From: Saccoglossus kowalevskii
Lineage: Eukaryota > Hemichordata > Enteropneusta > Harrimaniidae
Direction of reading: 5' to 3'
Assembly (NCBI RefSeq): GCF_000003605.2
Contig: NW_003116498.1
Span: 11,607-33,059, forward strand
Length of the DNA: 21,453 nt
Positions 1 through 12,320 of the stretch are shown piece by piece (position 1 is the stretch's first letter; each line of letters begins with the position of its first letter). Position numbers and translations under genes: made by a program. The notes below the pieces were generated by a model. The model was not told the DNA's origin, did no database searches, and saw only the letters and a list, made by a program, of their open reading frames with translations.

Positions 1-146
1 ATGCATAGTGTATATTCTGGTGCAGGATTGCACTGTGTATTTTGATGCAGGATGCACTGTGTGTATTTTGACGAAGGATGCATTGTGTGTATTTTGATGC
101 AAGATGCACTGTGTATATTTTGACGAAGGATGCATTCCGTGTATTC
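1..146. repeat. 26-bp tandem repeat, about 5.5 copies
   Basis: Successive units start near 1, 27, 52, 78, 104 and 130 and read roughly ATGCAYTGTGTGTATTTTGA followed by TGCAGG or CGAAGG. Alternating endings (CGAAGG versus TGCARG) suggest a higher-order 52-bp period in the later copies. The array may continue left of the window. The ORF that runs through it (78-260, plus strand) is a by-product. Confidence 0.85.
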
Positions 147-261
147 GTAAGAATATTCTCACTTGGCCCGTCTGTCTCAATATTTGAAAAAGTAAAACTT
201 CCGAAAATATTGAAACTTGGCCAAGTTTTTTACTGTCAGACATGTATGAACATTCACTAAA

Positions 262-483
262 TTGCATATACAAAAACTTTATGCACAAAACGGTGTTACT
301 AATATGCATATAAACTATGTCACTAATATGTATGTAAAAAACTTTATATAAATAAACTTGGCATTACTAATACACACGTGAACAAAACTGTGTATTACTA
401 CCACGTATGTGAACAAAACAGGTTGGTAGTAATATGCATGTGAACAAAGCAGTGAACAGTTATTACTAACATGCACATGGTTT
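262..483. repeat. Degenerate tandem repeat with ATTACTAAT-ATGCAYGTGAACAAA core
   Basis: About six diverged units share a TTACTAAT element followed by an ATGCATGTGAACAAAAC-like element. Their lengths vary, roughly 25-45 bp. The clearest copies are at about 374-480. This lies in the non-coding stretch between the last visible SEC14L exon and the window edge. I found no final SEC14L exon in 1-576. Confidence 0.6.
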
Positions 484-576
484 GTTTATATGCTTACTGA
501 CAGCAAACCTAACGTGGAGTTACTTGGTGAGTTATGAATTGTGTCAACGCATAACACTACCACATTTAGTACTCAC

Positions 577-3500
577 ATGATCCAGCTTTAACACAGCCAA
601 CGCTTCCGTCCTCGTAGACCAGATGCGAGTTGTATTTCTCTACTGCCATAATTTCTACATCTTTGTTTTCCTCATTATCTTTATAGAATATACCAAATTG
701 TAGACTATCCTGGCTTGTGAATACCCATCTGTGATTGGTTGATTAAAATCCAACAAGAAATGCATGAATTAAACAGTATTTTTAAAATAAAACACTGGCA
801 CGAAAACAGCAGCATGTCATATGTAGCCCCACTGACATAGATGACACTGCTCTATTAGGCAGCCATGCCAGCCTGTCATACATAGTGAGAGTGTTCCCTT
901 TTTAATACTGACTACATGTCAGGATTAATTGTTACCATGGAAATATAATTATATACCAGTCGTATGTCTATGTCAGTACCTGCGTAAATTTAGTTGAATG
1001 TAGGCAGGCGAGGCTGATTTGGGATTTGCATAATTTATAAGCACTGAATCACCGTTTCCCCAGGGACCTATTAAAACATGTAAATTGACTGGGAGATTTA
1101 TTAACTTTTATACAAACACTGTTGTGATAATTGATAGCAATGCGAGTAAACCGTCATTGTGTGTCAATGCATCGTGTAAGTGTGGGTTTGGAATCAATGT
1201 TGGGAGCGTATGTATAAGGATCGCGATGGGGTCTCCATCGAGCATCAGTTGAACCATCGTTCAATTCACATGGTGTCTGGTGTGCCTGTGGACGTGTATA
1301 ATAACACCCATGTCAACGAAACACAATGGCCAGTGACATTTCCCTAGCAAATGAAATAAATATAATACATTTGCTAATATTATAATTTGCCACAATCTTT
1401 CTCCTAGAGCTGCTATAATCAATGTATTGATGGTTACAGTATGTCATTAGTGTCTCGACACAAGTTGTTGTTTAAGAGCATATATAGAGACAATCGGGAT
1501 AAGTACTTCTTATGTTCTATTTATTATGCAAAACAATCATAATTATGCAAATAAAGTTCTAAAATTTAATATTTATGAATTAGGTTATGAAACAGTTCGA
1601 TTCCATTTGTATATAATACATCCAATCAATAATTAATTAATTAAATTAATACATTATGCTATTGTAACAGCAAATAGTATATACCTGATTATGCTTCCCG
1701 GGTATTTGACATCTAATGGGATATCTATTCGTGAGCCATGTTTAACTGACGACTGTATTAGTTGCTGTTCGTCAGGTATTATCATTTCCTGTGAGTAATA
1801 TGACTTTGGCACTTCACCGCCTAAACAAACCTGCAAAATAAAAGTCGGAAAAAATATTTATCATGCACAAGTGAAAAATTCTCAGTTAAAAAAGAATTAG
1901 TAAATTCTTTATATAGTAAATTCAACATCATCGGTGGTATTACCATACAATGCTATTGTGTTTTCTCACGTGTCATATGACTTAAAAGTTTGGGGAATTA
2001 ATACATACAATTGTCATTTAAAAAATATATTCCTAACACAACAAAAATGATATTCAAGACTTTCTTTTAGCTTGGCATGCTTGTCAATTATAAAATACAT
2101 AATAAAATATCTTGTCATCGTTATCCGTCATTTGTACACAAGCCAAGTGATTGACAGCGTGAGTAGTCAATCGGCGACTGTGTTACAGCTGGTGATTTCT
2201 TGCAATAATGGATAAAGTCATGGTGATACTAGCCGTAATTCCCCGCTGCAAACTTAAACGTTGCTAACACAACAGGTTACGCCCTCATAACACCCCTCTG
2301 TACAGTTTCCTACTAGATAATAGACTGATTACTCGATTTGTTTAACAATGTGACTCTATTTGATTTATTATTTTATTTTCTCCTTTCTGAACAAGTATCA
2401 ATAACGTGTACCAGTATCATTATTTAATAGATATTTAAGTGGCACAGATATGCCTTTTTTTCTCTTTTACAGTAAATCCTGCCTCAGTGCATACGAAGTT
2501 GAACTGGATTAGAATATATCTCACTTTCCCATTCATCAATATATCTTTACTAGCATTATGTTGAGTGTTTGTAAATAATTGTGAGAATTCAATTTTATTA
2601 TTATATTGATGGTGTTTTGTAACTGCGAGTTATATTAATACACTGATCTAGGGCCAATGGCCTTTATGTCAAATTAATGGAACATATGACGAGTGTGTTG
2701 TTTGTGTAGAATGTTTGCATTCATAAATCTAACCTTGCTTGGACACATCTTGTTTCCATCTTCATCTTGCATAGTACCACCCCAATGAACTGGCAAACTT
2801 TCTGGTGGAATGATTTTCAGTAATTCGTCTTGAAAGTTGTCTGTAGAATACAAATAAATGCGATGATGGGGGTGTTAATACCCAAAGTAATTTGAATTTG
2901 TTTTCGCATTGCAAGGAGAGTAATATTGATTCGGTACTTGTAGCTAGTATATTAACTTGAATTTAGGTCAACTATTTCTAACATAGATTGTGGTAGTACA
3001 AATAAAAACACTCTCGTTAAAGAGTATTTACAAAAAAAAAACATTTGAATGACAAACAAAAATGGCGAATACATGTGACAATCATAAAATGACTTAAATT
3101 ATATATCGTGTTGGACGGAAACATTTCAACAATTTCCGAAAAACTTACTTCCTAGAACTTTAATTTTCTTTCTTGTTTCCTCATCTATAAATGGTTTAAG
3201 TAATTTGTATACGACGGGGAATATCTTGGGTGATCGCACTATGTAAATAGATTTCATGGTTTCTGGATAGTTGGATTCCGCTAGTTTACAATACTGAAAA
3301 AAGTAACATAATAGAACGTAGTATTTAATATTACACTAGAACGTACAACTCACATGAGTGTAATTGTGAAGTCGGAAAGCGATATTAATGGCGTGGACAC
3401 AAGAAAGTTGTCTCATAATATTAGCGTAGATAACACATACTACATACAGTAATGCATAAATCAACTGCAGGTTTCCATAAATGTCTTGTACCGAGTTTTT

Positions 3501-6500
3501 CAAGATCTGCAATATATACCATCCCTTCTATACGTTTGCCAGCCTGTAAAATAAGCGAGACATCATATACTATCCTGCTATGACTACGTACCTTCACATA
3601 TACTAACGTTCACTGTATGGTTTGCATAATCTACTATTTGGTATTTAATAGTATAGCGATGTGTGGTGCTTCTAAAACAAACATGGTACCTGCTTAGACA
3701 TTTCGGGGAGAGTTTCTCTGTAAAGTTTTTCCGAAAATTTCATCCTCCATTTCAATATATCTTTGCTTTTAACAGAACGCATAAGACCTAATAAAAGAAA
3801 TACGACATGATATACTGGATCAGTACATATCACATGCATATTCAGTACATCGAGAATTTAAGGGGAAAGAGTAAAAATAGTCCAATCGAACAAACTAATG
3901 AATAAATATAATGAAATATTTGTTTAACAACACGGTAGAACATACATAATGTTTTGTAATGGTGTTATTTAAATTACGTATACGTAATGATTTTATAGAA
4001 ATCGGGCAGTGAAATTAGAATCAACAATTCGCACCAAAGTAATAACCAGCGACGTGATGACTGAACAATCTCATATATATTACCTTTGGAATCTGCATTG
4101 CCCATAGGATCTATGTACACCGGTGACCCTTCCCTGTCCGGTCCTACAATACCGCCTGGAAAATACTTAACAAGTACCTGTAACGTACACATGCTAATGT
4201 TATAGAACAATATATACACAATGCATTGTTTAACCAATGTGTTTGTTGTAATACAATGCCGTGTAAGGGTTACAATATACATACCTCTGGGTCTTGGAAG
4301 TCATCTATTATAGTATCTAAGTTCATCTTTTCCCTGGTTTCCATGTGCTACATTGAAGGTAATATAAAACAATTGTTGTATATACGTATGCATGGCAACT
4401 TGCTGATGTATTCATTCACTTATTGGTATATGTTATATTACAGTGTGATGGGTTCTACTAATGTTACAGTAAATGAGACAGCGATTCTCTTGAATTCCCC
4501 TGACATGTACTACGATGAATATCTGAACCATACGTACCGCTCTCAGCATGGCTTCTGCTTTGGGTAAGTCAAACCGTCTGGCTGTAATGTACAATAGAAC
4601 ACGTGATCACAAATTGACATTGGTGTGTGTCTCTGTACGAAATTAACATAAACTGTAATTTCAAATATATAATCATCTAGTCACATAGTTTTGTTTTAAG
4701 ATTGATGAAATAACAATGATCATTATTCATGACGTTTTCATTAGATTATGATTGTCTTGTCATACGAGTATAATTCATAATGATTGTATTATATTACATC
4801 ATATCCTCTCACCTCGAAGCCATCGGAGAAAATAATAGTCATCGTGTTCTGGCTTCGTTATATCTGCAACATTCGTTTTAAACTGCATAAGAATAGAGAA
4901 CGTATTCAGAAACGAATCACTATAGAGCAAAGAGAATGGAAAAGCATATATGCATACAGAAACCATTGCATGATATCGCGTGTTCATTGTTCTGTTATCA
5001 GTGTATTTGAATATAGCCGACATGGAGCCATTTCTGAATTCAACAAGTGACTACTCATTTTTCTTTTAAAACAAATTATGCAGGACAACAATAGTGAAAG
5101 ATTGATTCATCACGACCACCCACGTAATTAAACAATTTATTCACCGGCCAGGTGATTGACGGCGCCAGTAGCTAATAGGCGACAGCATCGCATCTGGTGA
5201 TTTCCTGTAGTAATTTGGGACACTCCATGGTTCTATTGCCCAGTATTACTTGCTGCAACAGTTAGACCGAAAGTTTCAATGTTGTTCTTGTTGAAAGGAT
5301 AGAGTTAATGAAGGCAGTGGAGTCGTAAAAATATGAGATCTAGGCTGTTGGCATGGTCGTTACTTCAAGTTAAATTGAATCGGCCATTGTACAGATAGGG
5401 AACACCACGAGGCAGCAGTGGTTATTAGGCCCAAACAACAACCGCTGTCCCTTAGTGTTACCCTTGCACGTGACATAGAAACATCGAATCCGATATATTT
5501 GCATATGAATACAACCATAGCAGTTTACAATCTGCATATGAATACATATGCATATGACGTTTACACTCTTGGGAGTGAAAGGCCTGAAAAGCAGCATGAT
5601 ACATTTATACAGCTAACCATACGTAGCAAAGGTTAGTTCCTTCCATGAAAGTGTATTTAGTGTAATCAAGTAGCGACACATGTTATCCAAACCACATATC
5701 ATCATATCGTTTTGATAGTCTCGTACTGACTTAACTAACGGAGGAGGCAAAATATTAGTGACGGAAGGTTTGCTCTACATCTATACAAAGTGTGTTACGA
5801 AACATATTCCCACTGTAACTTAGTGTGCAGCAACAACAATAGGTTTATATGAACTGAGGCGAATGAAAACCTTGTATTTATATATAAATTATATCGCAAA
5901 CACCACAGTCATGGAGTCGATTTGGCATAGAGTTTGCGCTGTTTATGAGAAGAAGTCTAGAAAGATTGGAAATAGTACGAGTTCATCATTTAACTTTAGC
6001 TATTAATTAGGGTTGAATTTGGGTTTAGAATGCAAATAAACCTAATCAAAAATGCTTTTATGTAATTGGCATTGAGTTATTGAAAAACAAGTAAATATTA
6101 TTTTGTATTTACGTAAATTATCCAATAATGTTTTCGAAAGCATCATCCGATGAGTGTCTCGGTTTAATATATATTGTTTTTTTTATCTCGTCCTGTTAAC
6201 TTGAATTAACAACTACGTACATTACTCGAGTTTAATACAAATGTGTAACTAACAATTATCACTACATTATTGATCTTCGTTGTCAACACAAATATTTACG
6301 TCTAAGCCCTATACTGAAATGTGACATGAATCATTATGGCTAAATATGGAGGTCGAGTTATTTCCTGTTTGAAGCAGATCCAGATAGTATCATCGAAATT
6401 ACGTCATCACCTGTACAAAAATACCTGTTTCGAATATCTACAATTCATCTTCAAGTTGATTGCCGTGAATCTTATACTACAGAAAGCATGTCACCAAATT

Positions 6501-9500
6501 GTGTGTTTTTCGTGCAACTGCCAGACCCGATGAATTAGTAGGCTGTTATGCAACTAATCACTAGCTGTTTTCGATTTTTTCAAACGAAAAAGAAATGCAT
6601 CAAAACAAAATATGTGCAAAGCACGATCCTCGTGACTCGACATGACCTGCAAATCAAATCAATTAATCACAACTAATCAGCTGTTACAACTGTAGATGAT
6701 TTATGTAGTTAATGAGTGGCATCTGAACCCAGTATTACTCCGAAGATTTGGGTTACACAGGCTTCATTCAATTTTTAGTTGCCACGTATATTATAGTTTA
6801 TAAAAATTAAAGTTTACCATGATGTGTGAATTGTCGAATAATTTTAACATTAAATAAATATATAAGTGATATACAGTGGAAGTCAGCACTTTTCTAACAC
6901 TGAAAAAAACAGCTGTACTAACTTATACATTTATTTGCTTGTTCTCTTCTGTTCTGCTATAGATCTTATGATTTGAATTAAAGGTAATCCTGTCCACAGT
7001 TCACTAAATCGATGCCAAGCGAATTGTCTTATTATACTGGTGAACTTGTTTATTAATATCATTATTGAGTAAAGTATGACACGTGACGTACCGAGACATA
7101 CACGGACATCGCCCAGCTGTACACAGATATAATAACTCTTTTAGTATAGACTGTAGACGGGACTGCAGACATAACGATAATATAACTAATAATAGTTAAT
7201 TTATTAATGTATGCAGAATTGTGCAACAAAAATGTTATTCATTTTACCACTGTTTTAGTTTTGAAAAGAATTTTTTGAAGCAAAACATGTTTAGTACCAT
7301 TTAATTTTGTGCCAGTTCCTCCATAGTGTTTCATTTTGTCGTTTCAAAAAACTAAACCATCCTTTAGGACGGTGATCCCAATTTGTCGAAGTTTAACAAA
7401 AAAGAAAAGGTATTATGTTTGAGAGGAAAGGTGTCAATTCGCGTAGATGACAAATTTTGTAGTCGCAGTTTCAGTAAATAAATGCGTTTTTTCCTTAAAA
7501 TAGTAACATCTGGTACGTCATGGTAAAAGCTGACCTATAAATGAAAATATCTAAAATGTGTTCATTTTACCATAAATTGTACCCCAAGGCAATAAAAGAA
7601 TGTTGAAAAGGTCAGGGTTCACCAGCCTAATTTTCGGGAAAAAGATAGTTGTATTTAGTGCATGGGTAGTTGTCATTTTGTCAGTATTATAATGATTTTA
7701 CCATAGGTTCCTATGGTACAGATATTATGCCATATCTTATATTATATTATTTTATATTATATTATATTATATTATGGGCTGGTGACATGGACTGAAAAAT
7801 TACTATATTTTTGGTGATGGGTACTTTTGTTGTTGTTCTGAATTATTTAAATCTGGGTATTAAAAAGTGATGAAAATGCATTTTTTCTTTTACCATTGTG
7901 TTCTATGGTATTGTTAAAAAAATAGCGTTTTTTGAAAAATATTAGAACAAGTTCTCAAAACCAAACACGCCATTGTAAACACACGACAAATGCCATTTTA
8001 TTGAGCCATGGCACAATAGCTTTATAATTTTAAATAATAAACCAATGAACACTCTCATGCGATTTATGACCAATTTTCTCATGAATTATAAATTACCGTA
8101 AGCATTTCAACAACTTCAGACAATGCTATTTGCTTTCAATGCAATATTCAGAAATATCAGAAATAAGATATGTATGTCTTGGTTTAAAAATTAAAATGTG
8201 AACGACAGGTTTTGTTTTCACAAAATGGCCGCCAAATCTGCACAAATTTATATAACCGTCAAATGTAATTAAAGTAGCTGGAGAATTTTTTGCTGAAAAT
8301 ACTAAGCAAATATCGATCATGGCAGCGATTGAACTGATCAAAACCTACGAAGCCTTTGTCTATGTTTGTTTTCAGTTAGTGTCACAGTTCCGTTTTATGT
8401 TTTTTTTTCTCGATAATATTCAACTTCGGTTTGTTAAAATACATAAAGCGTCTTAATAGGTATTGCGTTGTCATCGTCCGATTGTTCTGGTTTTCGATAA
8501 TGTTGTAAGATGATGCCCCATTACTTACTAAAACAACGTTAAAAATGGTTATGATTGAACAGTGACACTATACATTGTAAAGAAACAGACACCATTATAT
8601 AAATGATGCATACAATGACGTATTCGTTAATATGGTATAATTGTTGATAGCAAGAATAACCTGGTTATGCTATTAGTTGTTGTTGTTTATGTTACCCATT
8701 TATCACATCTGATTATTATAGGAGTTATTTGTCCCTAAACAAACACATTTGGAAATTTCAGACCATTATTTGTCGGGTTATAGACATCACCATTTTCCTA
8801 TCAAAATACTACCCTGCTGCCGCCTTAGCTACCCACAAACCTATACAAATCATATCAGGGGAATGGTGCTCTCTGTGACTGCATAAGAATAATCGATAAT
8901 TTGAGAACGGTTGTACCAGTTGATCACACATGAATGCATCAGTTAAAGTGATCATAGTGCAGGGCTGCATGCGCAATTGGCTACCTCGCTCTATCATCCT
9001 GGAAAAAGTTCGACAATAATTAGTTTCTATAGCAATAGCTTTTTGTTTTTATAGTACCATCATGATGTGTTCCTTAAGTTGGCAAATGGTTGCCTAACAC
9101 CGTCTATTTTTGCACACACTGTACAAACTGGGCCATATTTTATTAGACCAGAGCACGGCGGAACGGTGCATTCGACCATATTCTGGGACACCCGACAGAC
9201 TGCCACAAGTACGCCGCGACAGCCGATGTCTACACCACCGCCGAATACACCGTGACAGACAAAACCCGTGCTGTGTTCTTCGCACGTCCAGTTGAACATT
9301 GATTGATAATTCAGTTAACCATATTCACAAAATTGGTTTTATAATATATAATGCTTGAAGTCCTTTTCCACATTAATGCTAGTAATAATAATAACAATAA
9401 TAATACAACGCCACAAGCCTGATGACAAGGCGTGTATATTCTACCACCAGTCTGGCACAATGGCTGGTGTGATATTTTCAGTTCTCTTTGGTTGAACTAA

Positions 9501-10368
9501 TAGAATATTATCCTATAGCATGGTTTGAAACTCAACACATGACCATGACTGGCAATACAGAGAAATGATGCGTCAGAGTGATTTATATCTGCAATAATTC
9601 GGCAAGGTGAACGTATTGGCGTGTTTAAAAATAGAACGACACATGTGAGCATGCGTACACTGTCAATTGGAGTGATGTAAACAGGTGTTGTCGCCATATG
9701 TGAATCCAGTGCACTATGGAACCCATATAACGACACACAGATATAACATTGTCATAACTAATGTGCACGTACATACAAAGTACAGTCCACAGCTATCAAC
9801 GCATAACAATGGTCGTACGATTACTACAGTTCATAGTTTAACCAACAGTACCAGCTACAACGACACGTCACATTTTGTATTTTTTATTTCAACCAACTTG
9901 GTCAAAATTGATGTGTTTAAACAAAAATTGACATGATAAGTAATATAAGCATTGTTTAAGTGATTTATAAGCGAAGGATGTCCTTTCACTGTTTGACCCT
10001 TCAACTGAAAAATCAACAAGTTAACGTGTTTATTCCCGTTTATGCATTTATTAATAACGTATTACTGAATTTTAAACAATTAATATTTGACAAATATTAT
10101 TTTCTATTTCGTCGCAATTTTGTGTTGGTTATTTGATTGAACTTGTGTTTACCGTATATTATTGTCGTAAACAACACACCAGAGATACTTATTTGCGCAG
10201 TTCCTTTTTTTTTATCACAAATTGATAAAAAAAATATGGCACAGTCAGCATATGTTCCGCCTGTATACAGCGTTGATGAATTATGACTTCAATAAAATAA
10301 TTGTATACACTCACCTGCTCTAATTTAGTCTCCTGTACCTCGCTCAGGTCACCGACTCGCCCGCTCAT
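577..10368 (-). CDS. SEC14L2-like: SEC14-like lipid-transfer protein (CRAL-TRIO + GOLD), 3' end missing
   Basis: This is a cytosolic phosphatidylinositol/tocopherol-type lipid-binding protein of the animal SEC14L family. Exons, 5' to 3' on the minus strand, are 10315-10368, 4813-4882, 4538-4581, 4285-4347, 4084-4177, 3690-3787, 3448-3543, 3149-3293, 2734-2840, 1685-1830 and 577-728. Every junction has GT/AG and the phases match, giving 356 codons plus one base. The start is ATG at 10368, opening MSGRVGDLSEVQETKLEQ, which matches the N-terminus I know from vertebrate SEC14L proteins. Family signatures follow: DDYYFLRWLR then RRFDLPKAEAMLR (CRAL-TRIO N, about residues 31-55), FPGGIVGPDREGSPVY (about 83-98), LWKPAVDL (about 163-170), NYPETMKSIYIVRSPKIFPV (about 181-200), LPVHWGGTM (about 237-245), then a GOLD domain from about 258 (CLGGEVPKSYY, YNSHLVYEDGS). 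Vertebrate members are about 400 residues, so roughly 40 C-terminal residues remain in an exon beyond base 1. The last visible donor (gtgagt, at 571-576) supports this. The paralogue assignment within SEC14L1-6 is not secure. Confidence 0.95.
729..1684. other. SEC14L intron 10, no gene seen
   Basis: This is an AT-rich intron between exons 10 and 11. I see no conserved coding block, repeat array or RNA gene in it. Confidence 0.6.
1831..2733. other. SEC14L intron 9, contains copy 1 of a dispersed repeat
   Basis: The intron is AT-rich. Its only recognisable content is the dispersed repeat copy at about 2139-2260; no coding signal is visible on either strand. Confidence 0.6.
2139..2260 (+). repeat. 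Dispersed repeat, copy 1 (SINE- or MITE-like, unclassified)
   Basis: This is similar to 5145-5265 in the same orientation. Shared blocks in order include GTGATTGAC, GGCGAC, CTGGTGATTTC, TAAT and CTGCAA, with small indels between. Copy 1 is in intron 9 of SEC14L. I see no open reading frame and no convincing target-site duplication. Confidence 0.6.
5145..5265 (+). repeat. Dispersed repeat, copy 2 (SINE- or MITE-like, unclassified)
   Basis: This is the partner of the copy at 2139-2260, located in intron 1 of the same gene. It shares CCAGGTGATTGAC, AATAGGCGAC and TCTGGTGATTTCCTG with modest divergence from copy 1, so the two are old insertions or fragments of one family. Confidence 0.6.
7699..7718. 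repeat. 20-bp palindrome TACCATAGG-TT-CCTATGGTA
   Basis: The two 9-bp arms are perfect and separated by TT. A diverged relative, TACCATTGTGTTCTATGGTA, sits at 7891-7910. Both occur in a stretch where TTTTACCAT recurs (for example at 7564), suggesting remnants of one repeat family or a hairpin-forming element. Confidence 0.65.
7737..7776. repeat. (ATATT)n microsatellite
   Basis: A five-base ATATT-type unit is repeated about seven to eight times with one or two interruptions. Confidence 0.85.
9050..9300. other. GC-richer block with several overlapping open frames, origin unknown
   Basis: In an otherwise AT-rich intron, this block is distinctly richer in G and C and stays open in at least two frames on each strand. 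On the plus strand a pyrimidine-rich tract ending TTTTTATAG at 9054 precedes an open frame to a TGA at 9255. On the minus strand one frame (9060-9299) is cysteine-rich. I cannot assign it to a family. It could be a fossil transposon piece, a nested exon or a decayed gene. Confidence 0.3.
9381..9406. repeat. (AAT)n microsatellite, interrupted
   Basis: This is a run of AAT/ATA triplets with one AAC interruption. Confidence 0.8.
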
Positions 10369-12320
10369 CTTTCCTGTAACCGAGCTTCTCAAACAGACCA
10401 GCCGTATTGAAAAATGTCACCTCGACTGACAGGTATCGTGTTGGCAAAGACAGCTACGTCACTATCAATAGTTTGAAACACGAGTTCATTATTAATTAAC
10501 CAGTCCGCCAGGTTATATCGATATCAATCATCAGAGTAAACAGCGAGTCATCTATATGAATTGCTAGACTGTCTTTACACCCGTTTAAAGTCCATGTTTC
10601 CTGTGGTACAGACCACACGACCAGAATGCGCTATCCGTTCTACGGTACCGGGTCATTGCATACGTAGAATATATTTAAAGAACTGCTTCCCGTGCCAAGT
10701 GGGTGGAAAACCCGAATGGTATAATAGTAGTCGGTAAGTCACGTGATTGAAGGGGAGTATAGGAGTGGATGTGCGGGTTGCATCTATGTATACGTTTTGA
10801 ACTATATCAACAAAAATAAACTTTATCGCGTCAGTAGCCTCCGTGGGTAGATTTCACGGCCAGAGTTCAATTCATTTGACCCGTCGCGGCTATTTATAAA
10901 TACAACATGAAAAATATAAAAATGACTAGATGTATTTTCTGTCAGTCATTGAACTCTGGAATATCTTCTGTAATCACTCCGCTAAAATGGCGGTCAATTG
11001 AGAAAGCCAATTCAAGTAGAAATAGTCTTAGATAGTTGCACTGTACCACATAATTGTAAACACGCGATTTCTCAAATAAGTAATCCCAGTTAGTGTCACT
11101 TAAAATTATACATAAGATTATATTTTATTGCAAACATGAATGCATCCACATTAAATCTGAATTTCAAACAAAATAAGAAGCAATCAATTTCATCAGTAGA
11201 CCATGGACGTCCATGAGTAGATATAGAGTGTTTACTAGGGGGACACGTTTTCTCTCCCATTATTGATGATATTCCGGCTCTCCTCAAGCTCACAGTTTGC
11301 GATTGTTTCAGTCTAAATTATTGTACTAAATTCCTCGGTATGTATAACCACTACTAAGTAAGCCATAGGTTTGGTGCCTGCCCATCGTTGCTAACCACCC
11401 AGTATACAAAGCAAATCGTGTGGTGGCGCTGTGAATTGATGATGTCACAATTTGCAAAATTGTGTAAAGTGTAAAGTCAGACGTACGACGTAAACATGCA
11501 CTATAACACCAAACGCGACACTCCCTATGGTGCTTATTATGACGGTGAATAAGATAATAAATATTCTACATAATAAATTGGTAAATTGGTAAGTTTTATA
11601 CACAAAAAATGACCAAACATCAGAGAATTCATGATTTGAACATATATTCAGCTTTGTACTACAATAATAAATCACAGTCCAATGTACTTGTATTCATCAA
11701 CATATCAAACAACGATATTATAAAGTACAAGTATCCAGTAATATTGCTTCTTTAATATCAAGGGTTCTGTTGCATTTAACACTATCTATGACCACTCCTA
11801 GGTAGAACATCGTGGCGTCGACCAAAATGTAAACACTACATTACTTCAATATAAACAAGTTACTAGTAATATATATGTACATATATAATTATAGATCCAA
11901 AAATTAACATAAAGATGTATTACCAGGATTATTGAGAATGCCATATTACATGTCAATTATACAGCACAATAAAACATAAATCAAATATTTGATTTTCATA
12001 AACAGTTATACGGTAGACGTGATGCGACATTAAATTTACATTCACAGGATTAGTTTTGCAAAATCGATAACAATATATAGGCTATATAGGCTTTGAAATG
12101 GAATGCAAAATTTAATACAAGAATAAAAATCATCAATGATGGACAATTTCAATAATTGAATATACACACATTGCATCCATTTTACAATGTGTGTTACCGT
12201 GAAAAAATATTAGAAATGAAAAAGATGCCTACATTGGAAACACTTGTACACGTGGACGAATAGTAATATTATAATGCTAATAGTATAGTAAGTGTAGCAT
12301 GAAATATATTGTAACATATC
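10369..12320. other. Spacer between SEC14L 5' end and GT8 gene 3' end
   Basis: It should hold the SEC14L promoter and 5' UTR (right after 10368) and part of the GT8 gene's 3' UTR. Bases 10369-10750 are somewhat less AT-rich than the rest. The minus strand carries an AATAAA near 11125, far from the GT8 stop, so the polyadenylation site is uncertain. Around 11870-11887 there is an AT-rich palindrome. I see no gene. Confidence 0.5.
10739..10746. promoter_or_regulatory. Candidate E-box/CLEAR-type site TCACGTGA
   Basis: This is a perfect 8-bp palindrome about 370 bp upstream of the SEC14L start codon, in the likely promoter side of that gene. TCACGTGA is the known core for USF/MITF/TFEB-type bHLH-zip factors. 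An 8-mer is weak evidence, so the position near a promoter is the only support. Confidence 0.3.

Larger units (their letters stand above)
4883..10314. other. Long first intron of SEC14L (5.4 kb)
   Basis: This intron separates the 18-codon first exon from exon 2. Apart from the dispersed repeat (5145-5265), a small repeated CTGCATATGAATACA-like motif near 5500-5550, an AT microsatellite (7737-7776), a palindrome (7699-7718), a trinucleotide repeat (9381-9406) and the GC-richer block at 9050-9300, I see nothing supportable. Short open frames here show no splice-consistent or family-like content. It could host enhancers; that is inference. Confidence 0.6.

Noticed and set aside
3974-4567. Open frames of 102 (minus) and 113 (plus) residues
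   Set aside because: The minus frame is SEC14L exon 4084-4177 plus read-through into introns; the plus frame is antisense to SEC14L exons.
4784-5050. Plus-strand frame of 88 residues
   Set aside because: It is antisense to SEC14L exon 2 and intron 1 sequence, with no recognisable family.
8809-8997. Minus-strand frame of 62 residues in SEC14L intron 1
   Set aside because: It is short, has no family signature and no pair of plausible splice sites in matching phase.
9060-9299. Possible cysteine-rich secreted peptide or toxin-like exon on the minus strand
   Set aside because: There is no signal peptide and no clear acceptor or donor in phase, and the block is open in competing frames, so the cysteines may be incidental. 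It is listed only as an unexplained block.
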